From an uncultured Roseburia sp. (GTDB lineage: Bacteria; Bacillota; Clostridia; Lachnospirales; Lachnospiraceae): DNA of 64,000 nt. Where the stretch lies: assembly GCA_934309475.1 (NCBI GenBank), contig CAKRDK010000001.1, positions 1 to 64,000 of the forward strand. Reading direction: 5' to 3'. Made by a program: the position numbers and the translations under genes. How positions within the stretch are numbered: position 1 is the first letter of the stretch; every line of letters starts with the position of its first letter. This document shows positions 52,907-63,733 of this stretch, piece by piece. The notes beneath the pieces were generated by a model. It worked only from the letters and a program-made list of their open reading frames with translations, was not told the origin of the DNA and made no database searches.

Positions 52907-54271
52907 ATGGATGATGGTGGGAGTCCCACTATTGGGATGATTATTTTTGTACTTTTGATTTTCTTAAATGCGATTATTTTCGGATTCCTTGCTGCGATGG
53001 AGAATGTCAATGAAACAGCGATGGAGAAATATGCAGAAGAGGGAAATAAAAAAGCAAAACTGATTTTAAAATATGCGGATAGACCGAACAGGTTCAAACA
53101 TGTCTGTCAGATGATGTTTTTGATGCTGACGATGCTTGCCGGTTTTACGCAGATTAATCTTTGGAAGAATTATTTCTTTGAAAAAGAAGCAGGATATTTT
53201 GCATCGATACTGGAGAATATACTGATTTTTGTAATTGTATTATTATTGATGCTTGTGGTTGGTGTGTTCACACCGCAAAAGATTGCCGCCAGGAAGTCAG
53301 AACGCTGGGCATTAGGACTTGTCATGCCGATTCGTGCATTAGAACTTGTGTTTAAACCGGTGATTTTTCTGATTGATAAGCTGTCGAATCTGTTTTCACG
53401 TCTGTTCGGGGTGAATCCACTCTTAGATATCGATGATGTGACAGAAGAGGAGATTATCTCCATGGTCAACGAAGGTCATGAACATGGTGTGCTTTTAGCA
53501 AGCGAGGCAGAGATGATTCATAATATTTTTGAGTTTGGAGACAAAGAAGCGAAGGATATTATGACGCACCGCAAGAATATCGTTGCAATTGAAGCGAATA
53601 CGAAACTTATCGATACGCTTGCCTTTATTAAAGAAAATAATTATTCGAGATTCCCGGTGTACGAGGAAGATATTGATAATATCATTGGGGTATTACATAT
53701 CAAGGAAGCACTTGACTTTTGCCAGGAGAAGGATTTATTAGAACAGCCAATCAAAGAGATTGATGGGCTGATTCGGGAAACGGAATTTATTCCGGAGACA
53801 AGAAATATCAATACATTGTTTACGGCGATGCAGAATGAGAAGAATCACATGGTGATTGTCGTTGACGAGTATGGACAGACGTCCGGTATCGTGGCAATGG
53901 AGGATATTTTAGAGGAAATCGTCGGAAATATTGAAGATGAACATGACAAGGAGGAAGAACTCATTGTCAAATCAGAGGACGGAAGTTATCTGATGAGCGG
54001 AATGGCACCGTTAAAGGACGTTACGGAAGAGCTAGGAATTGAATTCGAAGAAGACGATTTTGACACGCTAAACGGGTTCTTAGTTTCCCAGATTGACAAG
54101 ATTCCGAATGAAGATGAACATCTGAGTGCAGATGCGTTCGGTTATCATTTTGAGATTTTACATGTTGAGAATAAGATGATTCAGAGCGTGAAGGTGACGA
54201 AACTCCCGGAAGACTCTTTCGGAGATAAATCAGAGGAAACTTGTCAGAAAGAGGAAATAATGATAGAATAA
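52907..54271 (+). CDS. CNNM/CorC-type membrane protein with CBS pair (hemolysin C family)
   Basis: 454 residues. CNNM membrane domain (about 10-180, three to four helices), a CBS pair (about 215-340; 'DIMTHRKNIVAIEANTKL', 'FPVYEEDIDNIIGVLHIKEA', 'VVDEYGQTSGIVAMEDILEE') and a C-terminal CorC_HlyC domain ('EELIVKSEDGSYLMSGMAP', 'DFDTLNGFLVSQIDKIP'). Members are linked to Mg2+ or other divalent cation efflux; here the ion is unknown. Its promoter is separate from mazF. The C-terminal tail is acidic. Followed by yebC after 33 bases. Confidence 0.9.
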   Translation: MDDGGSPTIGMIIFVLLIFLNAIIFGFLAAMENVNETAMEKYAEEGNKKAKLILKYADRPNRFKHVCQMMFLMLTMLAGFTQINLWKNYFFEKEAGYFASILENILIFVIVLLLMLVVGVFTPQKIAARKSERWALGLVMPIRALELVFKPVIFLIDKLSNLFSRLFGVNPLLDIDDVTEEEIISMVNEGHEHGVLLASEAEMIHNIFEFGDKEAKDIMTHRKNIVAIEANTKLIDTLAFIKENNYSRFPVYEEDIDNIIGVLHIKEALDFCQEKDLLEQPIKEIDGLIRETEFIPETRNINTLFTAMQNEKNHMVIVVDEYGQTSGIVAMEDILEEIVGNIEDEHDKEEELIVKSEDGSYLMSGMAPLKDVTEELGIEFEEDDFDTLNGFLVSQIDKIPNEDEHLSADAFGYHFEILHVENKMIQSVKVTKLPEDSFGDKSEETCQKEEIMIE

Positions 54272-54304
54272 ATCAATGAAAACTATTAGAAAAGAGGAAA
54301 TATT

Positions 54305-55033
54305 ATGTCAGGACATTCCAAATTTGCCAACATCAAGCATAAGAAAGAGAAGAATGATGCTGCAAAAGGAAAAATCTTTACCATTATCGGAAGGGAAATC
54401 GCAATCGCAGTAAAAGAAGGCGGTTCGGATCCTGCAAATAATAGCAAATTACGTGATGTAATTGCAAAAGCGAAATCAAATAACATGCCGAACGATACCA
54501 TCGAAAGAGGTATTAAAAAGGCTGCCGGTGATGCCGGTAATGTGAATTACGAATCTGTTACATATGAAGGATACGGTCCAAGCGGTACCGCAATCATTGT
54601 TAAGGCTTTAACAGATAACAAGAACAGAACAGCTGCAAATGTCAGAAACTGTTTCACAAAAGGTCATGGAAGCATTGGTACACAGGGTTGTGTATCTTAC
54701 ATGTTCGATGAGAAGGGACAGATTATCATTGCAAAAGAAGACTGCGATATGGACGCAGACGATTTGATGATGTTAGCATTAGATGCCGGCGCAGAAGATT
54801 TCTCAGAAGAGGAAGACAGTTTTGAAATCGTAACGGCTCCGGAAGATTTCTCCACAGTACGTGAAGCTCTTGAGAATGAGAAAATCGTGATGGCAGAAGC
54901 TGAAGTAACCATGATTCCACAGAATTATGTTACATTGACAGACGAGACCGATATTGCAAACTTCACCAGAATCATCGATTTATTAGATGAGGATGATGAT
55001 GTGCAGGAAGTATATCATAACTGGGACGAATAA
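54305..55033 (+). CDS. yebC: YebC/TACO1-family protein
   Basis: 242 residues. YebC proteins have been described as DNA-binding regulators and more recently as ribosome-associated helpers for proline stretches, the second giving a better fit to their wide distribution. 'MSGHSKFANIKHKKEKNDA', 'FTIIGREIAIAVKEGG', 'NMPNDTIERGIKKAAGD', 'YEGYGPSGTAIIVKALTDN' and 'GFDADDLMMLALDAGAEDF'-like acidic region are all canonical. Ribosome site GAGGAAATATT. A terminator follows. Confidence 0.95.
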   Translation: MSGHSKFANIKHKKEKNDAAKGKIFTIIGREIAIAVKEGGSDPANNSKLRDVIAKAKSNNMPNDTIERGIKKAAGDAGNVNYESVTYEGYGPSGTAIIVKALTDNKNRTAANVRNCFTKGHGSIGTQGCVSYMFDEKGQIIIAKEDCDMDADDLMMLALDAGAEDFSEEEDSFEIVTAPEDFSTVREALENEKIVMAEAEVTMIPQNYVTLTDETDIANFTRIIDLLDEDDDVQEVYHNWDE

Positions 55034-55048
55034 GGTACGTCCGAAACG

Positions 55049-55090
55049 AAAAGGTAATTTTGACAGAGAGGTCAAAGTTACCTTTTTGTT
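55049..55090 (+). terminator. Terminator of yebC
   Basis: AAAAGGTAA with TTTTGAC pairs with GTCAAAGTTACCTTTTT (55049-55066 with 55071-55087), then GTTTTT. Confidence 0.92.
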
Positions 55091-55175
55091 TTTAAAAAAA
55101 GGAAAAAATAAAGATGGAATTTGCCGGGGAAATAGTATATCATGAAATTAGAAAGGTTTTTGGGAGGTCGTTACA

Positions 55176-56633
55176 ATGAATAAAATACTTTTTGCAGCAT
55201 CAGAATGTGTACCTTTTATAAAAACAGGCGGGTTGGCAGATGTGTGCGGCGCATTGCCGAAAGAATTTGATAAGAAATACTGGGATATCCGTGTTGTACT
55301 TCCGAATTATACATGCATTCCGGAGAAGTTCCGCAGCAAATTTGAATATGTGACGCATTTTTATATGGGAACCGGTCATTACATACAGAATAAATATGTT
55401 GGAGTGTTAAAATACGAGTACGAGGGTATCACGTATTACTTTATCGACAATGAGGAGTATTTTACGTGTGCATCACCGTATGGAGATATCCGTTATGATA
55501 TTGAAAAGTTCTGTTTCTTTGATAAGGCGGTATTATCAATGCTTCCGCTGATTGATTTCCAGCCGGATGTTATCCATTGCCACGACTGGGAGACAGGCCT
55601 GATTCCGGTTTATCTGAAAACAGAATTTCAGGCAGACCAGTTCTTCTGGGGCATGAAATCTGTCATTACCATACATAATCTGAAGTTCCAGGGTGTGTGG
55701 GATGTCAAGACCATGCAGGGGCTGACCGGTTTCCCGGCATCTTATTTTACACCGGATAAATTAGAGTTTAACAAGGACGCAAATATGTTAAAGGGCGGTC
55801 TTGTCTATGCGGACTATATCACAACGGTAAGTGATTCCTACGCAGAGGAGATTCAGACGGATTACTATGGAGAGGGACTGAATGGACTTCTTGCGGCACG
55901 TCATTTTGACATGCAGGGAATTGTGAACGGAATTGATTATGATGTTTACAATCCGGAGACGGATACCAAGATTTACACAAACTATAATGCAGAAAATTTC
56001 CGAAAAAAGAAAATCACGAACAAATTAAAACTACAGGAAGAGTTAGGACTTTCTGTCGACAAGAAAAAATATATGATTGGTCTGATTTCGAGACTGACCG
56101 ACCAGAAGGGACTTGACCTGATTCATTATGCGATGGAGCATATTGTGGATGAAGCGACGCAGCTTGTTGTCATTGGAACTGGTGACCCGCAGTATGAAAA
56201 TATGTTCCGCCATTACGCATGGAAATATGGCGACCGTGTTTCTGCAAATATCTGCTATTCGGATGAATTGGCACACAAATTGTACGCAGCGGCAGATGCA
56301 TTTTTGATGCCATCCAGATTTGAGCCGTGTGGACTGACACAGCTCATTTCCTTCCGCTATGGAACTGTTCCGATTGTACGTGAGACCGGTGGATTAAAAG
56401 ATACCGTAAAGCCATACAATGAATATGAGAACACCGGAGACGGCTTCTCCTTCCGCAATTATAATGGAGATGAACTTATCGGGGCTGTTAATTATTCAAA
56501 GCACATTTATTTTGACCGCAAGAAGCAGTGGAATCAGATGATTGACCGTGGCATGGCAAACGATTATTCCTGGAAAGCTTCCAAAGGAAAATACGAGAAT
56601 CTCTATCACTATCTGATTGGAGATTTAAACTAA
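55176..56633 (+). CDS. glgA: Glycogen synthase (ADP-glucose type, GT5)
   Basis: 485 residues, the normal length. Adds glucose from ADP-glucose to glycogen. 'KTGGLADVCGALPKEFDK' is the ADP-glucose-binding KTGGL motif, 'VIHCHDWETGLIPVYLK' and 'RFEPCGLTQLISFRYGTVPI' are GT5 signatures. It is alone here with no glgB/C/D nearby, so glycogen genes are dispersed in this organism. Ribosome site GGGAGG; a terminator follows. Confidence 0.95.
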   Translation: MNKILFAASECVPFIKTGGLADVCGALPKEFDKKYWDIRVVLPNYTCIPEKFRSKFEYVTHFYMGTGHYIQNKYVGVLKYEYEGITYYFIDNEEYFTCASPYGDIRYDIEKFCFFDKAVLSMLPLIDFQPDVIHCHDWETGLIPVYLKTEFQADQFFWGMKSVITIHNLKFQGVWDVKTMQGLTGFPASYFTPDKLEFNKDANMLKGGLVYADYITTVSDSYAEEIQTDYYGEGLNGLLAARHFDMQGIVNGIDYDVYNPETDTKIYTNYNAENFRKKKITNKLKLQEELGLSVDKKKYMIGLISRLTDQKGLDLIHYAMEHIVDEATQLVVIGTGDPQYENMFRHYAWKYGDRVSANICYSDELAHKLYAAADAFLMPSRFEPCGLTQLISFRYGTVPIVRETGGLKDTVKPYNEYENTGDGFSFRNYNGDELIGAVNYSKHIYFDRKKQWNQMIDRGMANDYSWKASKGKYENLYHYLIGDLN

Positions 56634-56671
56634 AGACCGTATAAACAAAAGAAAAAAACAGATACTAAAAG

Positions 56672-56700
56672 GCAGGATGCAGATGCATCCTGCGTTTTTT
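56672..56700 (+). terminator. Terminator of glgA
   Basis: GCAGGATGCA / TGCATCCTGC perfect stem (56672-56693) followed by GTTTTTT. Confidence 0.93.
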
Positions 56701-56734
56701 ATGTAATAAAAATGAGATGGGAAAGGAACGGGAC

Positions 56735-57421
56735 ATGTCAGAACAGAAACAGGAAAGAAACAACAACAGCATCAAAGAATTTGGACAGCTTGAATTAGAC
56801 GGAAATGAACAGCACCATAAAATCAGCATGTTGTGTATTATCGGGGAAATCGAGGGGCATGACTGCCTGCCGTCAACCTCAAAGACGACAAAGTATGAGC
56901 ACATTTTGCCCAAGCTTGCGGAGGTGGAAGATTCTAAAGAGATAGACGGACTGCTTTTACTGTTAAATACCGTTGGCGGAGATGTGGAGAGCGGTCTTGC
57001 AATTGCGGAGATGGTGGCATCTTTAAGTAAACCTACGGTATCGCTTGTGCTTGGGGGAAGCCATTCCATCGGTGTTCCACTGGCGGTTTCTACGGATTAT
57101 TCGTATATTGTGCCGACCGGCACGATGGTGATTCACCCGGTGCGGATGAGTGGAACGGTGATTGGGGCACAGCAGACCTACGATTATTTTAAGCAGATGA
57201 AAGACCGCATATTAGGTTTTATCGCAGGGCACTGCAATGCATCGAAGGAACGGCTGGAAGAGATGATGATGAACACCGGAATGTTGACGAAAGATTTAGG
57301 AACCATACTGGTTGGAAAAGATGCGGTGGAGGAACGAATCATCAACGAAGTGGGCGGAATACAGCAGGCATTTGAAAAATTGCATGAGATGATTGACCAG
57401 CCAAAATTAAAAAAGAATTAA
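56735..57421 (+). CDS. tepA: ClpP-class peptidase of the TepA/YmfB type
   Basis: 228 residues. Related to TepA, described in B. subtilis as a translocation-enhancing protein, ClpP-fold. The nucleophile Ser is in 'LVLGGSHSIGVPLA', the His in 'TMVIHPVRMSGTV', and an Asp in 'LTKDLGTILVGKDAVEERI' region. Also 'LLLLLNTVGGDVESGLAIAE' as expected for a ClpP-fold strand. The frame opens at 56717 but GGAAAGGAACGGG fits ATG 56735. No signal peptide. Next genes are uppP and ftsK; the tepA-ftsK neighbourhood is standard in Clostridia. Confidence 0.9.
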   Translation: MSEQKQERNNNSIKEFGQLELDGNEQHHKISMLCIIGEIEGHDCLPSTSKTTKYEHILPKLAEVEDSKEIDGLLLLLNTVGGDVESGLAIAEMVASLSKPTVSLVLGGSHSIGVPLAVSTDYSYIVPTGTMVIHPVRMSGTVIGAQQTYDYFKQMKDRILGFIAGHCNASKERLEEMMMNTGMLTKDLGTILVGKDAVEERIINEVGGIQQAFEKLHEMIDQPKLKKN

Positions 57422-57434
57422 GAAAAACCCGTTA

Positions 57435-57463
57435 ATGACATTTAAAGGTAAATATGATATACT
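57435..57463 (+). promoter_or_regulatory. Promoter of uppP
   Basis: ATGACA at 57435-57440 and TATACT at 57458-57463, 17-bp spacer; about 95 bases before the gene. Confidence 0.7.
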
Positions 57464-57559
57464 AAATCGGTATGCATAAAGCATGTATACGGATATGAAA
57501 ACGCATATAGATGAATATAAATAGAGAAAGCAGAGTCTATAGGCATAAAGGAGGAACAA

Positions 57560-58456
57560 ATGTCATTATTACAGGCTATTTTAATGGGACTGATTCAGGG
57601 ACTGACAGAATTTTTACCGGTCAGCAGCTCTGGTCACCTGGCAATTTTTAAAAATATTTTCGGGGTCAATACCGATACGGGAATGCTGTTCGATGTATTG
57701 CTTCATTTAGGAACACTGGTTGCAATTTTTGTAGTGTATTACAAAGATATCTGGAAGATGATTGTCGAGGGATGCTGTATTATCCGTGACGCATTTTTAA
57801 ATGTAGTTCTTTTTGCAAAAAATCAGATTACCTACATGCAGACGAAAGACAAAAGTCAGTGCGAGCCGTATCAGAGAATTATCACGAACGGTTACCGCAA
57901 ATTCGTCATGCTCGTCATTGTATCGACGATTCCAACTGGAATCATCGGAATTGTGGGTTCTGACCTCGTGGAGATGGCATCTGAAATTTTGCTGATTCCG
58001 GGCATCTGCCTGATTGTGACAGCGGGACTTCTCTTCTTTGCAGAGCATGCACCGGATGGGGATAAGACACCGAAGAATGTCACATACTCAAATGCATTTG
58101 GAATCGGAATTGCACAGGGAATCGCAACACTTCCGGGACTTTCAAGATCCGGTACGACGATTGCTGCCTGCATGATGAGTGGATTTAACCGCAATTTTGC
58201 AGTGAAATATTCTTTTATCATGTCAATTCCGGCAGTTCTTGGAGCTGTTGTAAAGGAATTACTAGATGCAACTTCCATGGACATCACAGGTAGTGAGGTA
58301 AGATGCTATCTGGTTGGAATGGTAGTTGCAGCCGTAGTTGGATATATCTGTATCAAGACCATGCTTGTCGTGGTTCGTAAGAAGAAATTTACAGGATTTT
58401 CCATCTACTGTCTGATTGTCGGTATCGTATCGATTGTCGGATATTTTATGGCATAA
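57560..58456 (+). CDS. uppP: Undecaprenyl-diphosphatase UppP (BacA)
   Basis: 298 residues, integral membrane. Recycles undecaprenyl pyrophosphate, the lipid carrier of the cell wall, and confers bacitracin resistance when overexpressed. 'MGLIQGLTEFLPVSSSGHLA' and 'LPGLSRSGTTIAACMMSGFN' are both active-site motifs of the BacA family. Several hydrophobic segments. AAAGGAGGAA ribosome site. ftsK starts 25 bases later. Confidence 0.97.
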   Translation: MSLLQAILMGLIQGLTEFLPVSSSGHLAIFKNIFGVNTDTGMLFDVLLHLGTLVAIFVVYYKDIWKMIVEGCCIIRDAFLNVVLFAKNQITYMQTKDKSQCEPYQRIITNGYRKFVMLVIVSTIPTGIIGIVGSDLVEMASEILLIPGICLIVTAGLLFFAEHAPDGDKTPKNVTYSNAFGIGIAQGIATLPGLSRSGTTIAACMMSGFNRNFAVKYSFIMSIPAVLGAVVKELLDATSMDITGSEVRCYLVGMVVAAVVGYICIKTMLVVVRKKKFTGFSIYCLIVGIVSIVGYFMA

Positions 58457-58481
58457 ATAGTAGTTTTTGGAGGGAGATAGT

Positions 58482-61067
58482 TTGGCAACAGGAAATCGAA
58501 AGAGCAGTACGGGGAAAAATACGAAGCGCAGGACGACGAATTCCCGTGGAAGGAAAAATACGCCGAAAAAGCAGGCGGAGCCGGAAATCTCTTTTGAGAA
58601 GGAGATTGCGCTCTGGATTGTGGTCGCAGTTTCTATTTTGCTGTTCATCAGCAATTTTGGAATTGGCGGAACCGTTGGCAATGCAGTTAGTTCCTTTTTC
58701 TTTGGATTATTTGGAATGATTGCATATGTATTTCCAATTGTTTTATTGGGCGGTACTTTTTTTGCGGTATCGAATAAAGGAAATAAAATCGCACTTGTAA
58801 AGACAATCGCCCTGGTGCTGTTTGTCGCATTTTTGTGCATGTTTATTGAACTTGCTTTAAATGGTTCCGATGTCGGCACACCGGGAGATGCATTTTCCTA
58901 CAGTTTTAAGAATCATATCGGCGGCGGATTAATCGGCGGGCTTCTGGCAAAATTATTCTGCCCGAATTTCGGGTTAGTCGGTTCGTACGTCATTGACATT
59001 ATCGTGCTGATTATTTCACTTGTGCTGATTACCGAGAAGTCTGCACTCTTAGGAATGCAAAAGGGCGGTAAGAAAGTATACGAGTCAGCAAAAGTGAGCA
59101 ATGAGCGTCATAGAGAGGTGCAGGCACAGCGCAGGGAAGAGCGGAGTAAGCGCCGTATGGACCGCAAGGTGACGGGCGTTGCGCTCGACACAAGAATTTT
59201 GCCGGAGACAGAACAGCCATCGTCCGATGAACTCAGTGAAGTTAATTATGAGGACGTGATGGAACTTCCGGAGGTAAAGGAAGAGAAGCACGTGAAGCTT
59301 CAGGCATCAGAACCGCAGGAGGAACCGGTACGGTTAAAATTTGAGGGAATGGGATTTGACGCGAACGAAGAAGCCCCTTCCTTCTACGAAGAGCCGGTAA
59401 GGCAGGAAGAACCGGCTCCTACCTATCAGGAGCCGCAGACTTATGAGGAACCGGTTCCGGCATATCAGGAGCCACAGGTACAGGAGGAGCCTCCAATACA
59501 GAAGAAAAAGCCAAGGCAGAGCAAACAGGAAATAGCAGACAATGTATCGGATATTGCATCTGAGATACAAGAAGATTTGCCGGAACAAAAATATGTATTC
59601 CCGCCGGTTTCATTATTGCAGAAGGGTGAGAATAAGGTTTCAAGTGATTCGAAACGTCATTTAGAGGAGACGGCAAATAAACTGCAGACGACACTGAAAA
59701 ATTTTGGCGTCAATGTTGCAATTACAAATGTAAGTTGCGGACCGGCAGTGACGCGCTATGAATTGCAGCCGGAAATGGGCGTTAAGGTCAGCAAAATTGT
59801 CAATTTAGCAGATGATATTAAATTGAATTTGGCAGCCGCAGATATTCGTATTGAGGCACCGATTCCGGGAAAAGCCGCCGTCGGTATCGAGGTTCCAAAC
59901 AAAGAGAATGTCGCGGTCATGTTCCGTGATTTAGTGGAATCCGAGGAATTTAAAAAGCATAAATCTAATATTTCGTTCTGCGTCGGAAAAGATATTGCAG
60001 GAAAAGTTACCGTGGCAGATATTGCGAAGATGCCGCATCTTCTGATTGCCGGAGCAACCGGTTCCGGTAAATCTGTTTGTATTAATACCATCATCATGAG
60101 TATTTTGTATAAAGCAGATCCAAAAGATGTGAAATTAATCATGATTGACCCGAAGGTAGTAGAGCTTAGTGTCTACAACGGAATCCCACACCTGATGATT
60201 CCGGTTGTCACTGATCCGAAGAAAGCGGCAGGCGCACTGCACTGGGCGGTTGCAGAGATGACAGAGCGTTATCAGAAATTTGCGGATGCCGGTGTGCGTG
60301 ACTTGAAGGGATATAATGCAAAGGTTGACAGTTTAGCAGACATTGAGGGAGAGGATAAGCCGGAGCGTCTGCCACAGATTGTCATCATCGTGGACGAGTT
60401 AGCAGATCTTATGATGGTTGCGCCGGGAGATGTCGAGGAGGCAATCTGCCGGTTGGCGCAGTTGGCGAGAGCCTGTGGAATCCATCTGATTATTGCGACA
60501 CAGCGTCCGTCTGTCAATGTCATTACCGGTCTGATTAAAGCAAATATGCCAAGCCGTATTGCATTTGCCGTAACTTCCGGTGTCGATTCAAGAACGATTC
60601 TTGATATGAACGGCGCGGAGAAGCTGCTAGGAAAAGGTGACATGCTGTTTAATCCGCAGGGCGTTCCAAAGCCGCTGCGTGTGCAGGGAGCACTGGTTAC
60701 AGATAAGGAAGTGTCCGATGTTGTCGCCTTTTTAAAAGAGCACAATGGACATGCCGGTTATAATCAGGCAATCGAAGAAAAGATAAAAACGGTTGAGAAT
60801 ACAACTACAAGCATTGGAGCTGCAGATTCTTCGGAAGGCGATTCGCGCGATGCCTACTTTGCGGATGCTGCCAAGCTTCTGATAGAGAAAGAAAAGGGGT
60901 CTATCGGTATGCTGCAGCGCTATTTTAAAGTTGGATTCAACAGAGCGGCCCGCATTATGGATCAGTTAGAAGAGGCGGGAATCGTCGGTCCGGAAGAGGG
61001 AACAAAACCGCGAAAGGTATTGATGTCGAAGGAACAATTCGAAGAATATGTTGACGAATATCTGTAA
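58482..61067 (+). CDS. ftsK: DNA translocase FtsK/SpoIIIE
   Basis: 861 residues from TTG 58482 (GGAGGGAG at 58469-58476; an in-frame TTG at 58467 overlaps it). Four membrane segments in the first ~210 residues; a Pro/Gln/Glu-rich linker with '[15 protein letters not shown]'-type repeats (about 290-350); then the RecA-like motor with '[17 protein letters not shown]' and '[13 protein letters not shown]', and a C-terminal gamma winged helix (about 790-855, '[20 protein letters not shown]') that reads the KOPS/SRS marks. Pumps DNA through the division septum, or into the forespore if the organism sporulates. Confidence 0.96.
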   Translation: MATGNRKSSTGKNTKRRTTNSRGRKNTPKKQAEPEISFEKEIALWIVVAVSILLFISNFGIGGTVGNAVSSFFFGLFGMIAYVFPIVLLGGTFFAVSNKGNKIALVKTIALVLFVAFLCMFIELALNGSDVGTPGDAFSYSFKNHIGGGLIGGLLAKLFCPNFGLVGSYVIDIIVLIISLVLITEKSALLGMQKGGKKVYESAKVSNERHREVQAQRREERSKRRMDRKVTGVALDTRILPETEQPSSDELSEVNYEDVMELPEVKEEKHVKLQASEPQEEPVRLKFEGMGFDANEEAPSFYEEPVRQEEPAPTYQEPQTYEEPVPAYQEPQVQEEPPIQKKKPRQSKQEIADNVSDIASEIQEDLPEQKYVFPPVSLLQKGENKVSSDSKRHLEETANKLQTTLKNFGVNVAITNVSCGPAVTRYELQPEMGVKVSKIVNLADDIKLNLAAADIRIEAPIPGKAAVGIEVPNKENVAVMFRDLVESEEFKKHKSNISFCVGKDIAGKVTVADIAKMPHLLIAGATGSGKSVCINTIIMSILYKADPKDVKLIMIDPKVVELSVYNGIPHLMIPVVTDPKKAAGALHWAVAEMTERYQKFADAGVRDLKGYNAKVDSLADIEGEDKPERLPQIVIIVDELADLMMVAPGDVEEAICRLAQLARACGIHLIIATQRPSVNVITGLIKANMPSRIAFAVTSGVDSRTILDMNGAEKLLGKGDMLFNPQGVPKPLRVQGALVTDKEVSDVVAFLKEHNGHAGYNQAIEEKIKTVENTTTSIGAADSSEGDSRDAYFADAAKLLIEKEKGSIGMLQRYFKVGFNRAARIMDQLEEAGIVGPEEGTKPRKVLMSKEQFEEYVDEYL

Positions 61068-61099
61068 AAGTGGTACATACTAAGGGTAGTTTTTTATAA

Positions 61100-61131
61100 G
61101 CTTATCATATACAACATGTTGTTTGATAAGC
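61100..61131. promoter_or_regulatory. Hairpin with an internal 12-bp palindrome before fhs
   Basis: GCTTATCA (61100-61107) pairs with TGATAAGC (61124-61131), enclosing the perfect palindrome ACAACATGTTGT (61111-61122). No T-run follows, so it is not a good terminator for ftsK. It lies about 40 bases before the fhs start and may be an operator or a leader structure. Confidence 0.6.
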
Positions 61132-61172
61132 CTGACTAATAAAGAGGAGAAATGAAAGGAACGGTAGGTAGT

Positions 61173-62843
61173 ATGAAGAGTGATATCGAAATTGCACAGG
61201 AAGCAGTGATGAAACCGATTACGGAGGTCGCAGAAAGTCTTGATATTTCAGCAGACGATTTGGAATTATACGGAAAGTATAAGGCTAAAATTTCAGACGA
61301 ACTCATCAACCGCGTTAAGAATAATCCGGATGGAAAGCTGATTCTTGTAACGGCAATCAATCCGACACCGGCGGGTGAGGGAAAGACAACTACGAGCGTA
61401 GGACTTGGACAGGCATTTGGCAAAATGGGTAAAAAAGCAGTGATTGCGTTACGAGAGCCTTCCCTTGGACCGTGTTTTGGAATCAAGGGTGGTGCCGCAG
61501 GCGGCGGATACGCACAGGTTGTTCCGATGGAGGACTTAAACCTTCATTTTACAGGGGATTTCCATGCAATCACATCTGCAAATAACCTGTTAGCTGCACT
61601 TTTGGACAACCATATCCAGCAGGGCAATGAACTTGGCATCGACCCAAGACAGATTGTCTGGAAAAGATGTATGGATATGAACGACCGCGTGCTACGTAAT
61701 ATCGTGGTAGGACTTGGAAGCAAGATGGACGGTATGGTAAGAGAAGACCATTTCGTTATCACGGTTGCATCTGAGATTATGGCAATCTTATGTCTTGCAG
61801 ATGATATGCACGACTTAAAGAGACGTCTTGGAAAAATCATTGCAGCGTATACGTTTGATGGAAAACCGGTTACTGCAGATGATTTAAAGGCAACCGGTGC
61901 TATGGCAGCCCTGTTGAAGGATGCTTTAAAACCAAACCTGATTCAGACTTTAGAGCACACACCGGCCATTGTACATGGTGGGCCATTTGCGAATATTGCA
62001 CACGGATGTAACAGCGTACGTGCCACAAAGACAGCTTTAAAGCTTGCCGATTATGTCATCACTGAGGCAGGATTTGGTGCGGATCTCGGTGCAGAGAAAT
62101 TTTTCGATATCAAATGCCGTAAAGCAGGATTGAAGCCGGATGCCGTTGTCTTAGTTGCAACCGTCCGTGCATTGAAATATAATGGTGGAGTTCCGAAAGC
62201 AGAGCTTTCCACAGAGAATATGGAAGCACTGAAAAAAGGTATTGTCAACTTAGAGAAACACATCGAGAATTTACAGAAATACGGTGTCCCTGTTGTTGTG
62301 ACGCTCAACTCTTTTGTGACTGATACAAAAGCAGAGACCGATTACATCGAACAGTTCTGCAAAGAGAGAGGCTGCGAATTCGCGTTATCGGAAGTATGGG
62401 AAAAAGGCGGAGAAGGCGGAATCGCACTTGCAAATAAAGTGTTAGAGACCTTAGAGAATAAGGAAAGTCATTTTAAGGTATTGTATGAGGATTCCCTTTC
62501 CTTAGAAGAGAAAATCGAGACAGTTGCAAAAGAAATTTACGGTGCTGACGGAGTGACTTATTCTCCGGCGGCAAAACGCGAGCTGAAGCGAATTACGGAA
62601 CTTGGAATGTCCGATTTCCCTGTCTGCATGGCAAAGACACAGTATTCTTTATCAGACGATCAGACAAAATTAGGACGTCCGACCGGATTTACCATCAACA
62701 TCAGAGAAGTATATGCATCCGCAGGAGCAGGATTTGTTGTGGCAGTCACAGGAGCAATTATGACCATGCCGGGACTTGGAAAACAGCCTGCAGCATATGG
62801 AATTGATGTAAATGACGATGGTGTGATTACAGGGTTATTTTAA
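61173..62843 (+). CDS. fhs: Formate-tetrahydrofolate ligase
   Basis: 556 residues, the size of the family. Makes 10-formyl-THF from formate, THF and ATP. '[19 protein letters not shown]' is the P-loop, '[20 protein letters not shown]' the next strand, '[18 protein letters not shown]'-type region follows. In the frame an ATG at 61152 is only 1-2 bases after GAGGAGA; ATG 61173 (MKSDIEIAQ) matches the family start, so I use it. It pairs with folD immediately downstream in one-carbon metabolism and purine synthesis; in an acetogen it would feed the Wood-Ljungdahl pathway, not shown here. Confidence 0.96.
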   Translation: MKSDIEIAQEAVMKPITEVAESLDISADDLELYGKYKAKISDELINRVKNNPDGKLILVTAINPTPAGEGKTTTSVGLGQAFGKMGKKAVIALREPSLGPCFGIKGGAAGGGYAQVVPMEDLNLHFTGDFHAITSANNLLAALLDNHIQQGNELGIDPRQIVWKRCMDMNDRVLRNIVVGLGSKMDGMVREDHFVITVASEIMAILCLADDMHDLKRRLGKIIAAYTFDGKPVTADDLKATGAMAALLKDALKPNLIQTLEHTPAIVHGGPFANIAHGCNSVRATKTALKLADYVITEAGFGADLGAEKFFDIKCRKAGLKPDAVVLVATVRALKYNGGVPKAELSTENMEALKKGIVNLEKHIENLQKYGVPVVVTLNSFVTDTKAETDYIEQFCKERGCEFALSEVWEKGGEGGIALANKVLETLENKESHFKVLYEDSLSLEEKIETVAKEIYGADGVTYSPAAKRELKRITELGMSDFPVCMAKTQYSLSDDQTKLGRPTGFTINIREVYASAGAGFVVAVTGAIMTMPGLGKQPAAYGIDVNDDGVITGLF

Positions 62844-62869
62844 ACATTCAGAATAAAAGGAGTGGAAGT

Positions 62870-63712
62870 ATGGCACAGATTATAGACGGAAAAAGAATTT
62901 CACAGGAAATCAAAGATGAATTAAAAGAAAAGGTTGCAGCGTTAAAGGATGAGGGAAAAGAATGTTGCCTCGCTGTTGTTCAGGTTGGAAATGACCCGGC
63001 GTCATCCGTGTATGTGCGCAATAAGAAAAGAGCGTGTGAATATATTGGAATGAAATCGTTATCTTTTGAGTTGCCGGAGGATACAACAGAGGAGAGTCTG
63101 TTAGAACTGATTGACCGGTTAAACGCAGATGTTTCTGTTCATGGAATTTTAGTGCAGCTTCCGCTTCCGAAACAGATTGATGAAGATAAGATTATCAAGG
63201 CAATTTCCCCGAAAAAAGATGTGGATGGGTTCCATCCGGAGAATGTCGGCAATCTTGTGACGGGCGGACAGGGCTTTGTTTCCTGTACACCGGCTGGAAT
63301 TATTGAGCTTTTAAAACGTTCTAATATCGAGATAGAGGGAAAAAACTGCGTGGTAATTGGAAGAAGCAACATTGTCGGAAAGCCGATGGCTCTTTTGATG
63401 CTTCGTGAGAATGCAACGGTTACGATTGCGCATTCCCGGACAAAGAACTTGAAAGAACTCACAAAGACAGCGGATATTTTGATTGTTGCAATCGGAAAAC
63501 CGGAATACATCACAGCGGACTATGTGAAGGACGGTGCGGTTGTGATTGATGTTGGAATCCACCGTGACGAGAATAATAAATTGCGTGGAGACGTAAAATT
63601 TGATGAGGTGGAACCTCATTGTGCGGCAATTACGCCGGTTCCGGGTGGTGTCGGACCGATGACGATTGCAATGTTGATGTATAACTGTGTTCATGCAATG
63701 GAACTCCAATAA
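62870..63712 (+). CDS. folD: Methylenetetrahydrofolate dehydrogenase / cyclohydrolase FolD
   Basis: 280 residues. Interconverts 5,10-methylene-THF, methenyl-THF and 10-formyl-THF with NADP. '[16 protein letters not shown]' holds the catalytic Tyr/Lys region, '[15 protein letters not shown]' and '[16 protein letters not shown]' are family signatures, '[17 protein letters not shown]' is the cofactor loop, '[17 protein letters not shown]' the end. 26 bases after fhs; AAGGAGTGG site. Confidence 0.97.
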   Translation: MAQIIDGKRISQEIKDELKEKVAALKDEGKECCLAVVQVGNDPASSVYVRNKKRACEYIGMKSLSFELPEDTTEESLLELIDRLNADVSVHGILVQLPLPKQIDEDKIIKAISPKKDVDGFHPENVGNLVTGGQGFVSCTPAGIIELLKRSNIEIEGKNCVVIGRSNIVGKPMALLMLRENATVTIAHSRTKNLKELTKTADILIVAIGKPEYITADYVKDGAVVIDVGIHRDENNKLRGDVKFDEVEPHCAAITPVPGGVGPMTIAMLMYNCVHAMELQ

Positions 63713-63733
63713 GCAGGATAGAGAGGACAGACT

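Noticed and set aside
58262..58879. 205-residue reverse frame over uppP and ftsK
   Set aside because: Antisense to two well supported genes; no independent support.
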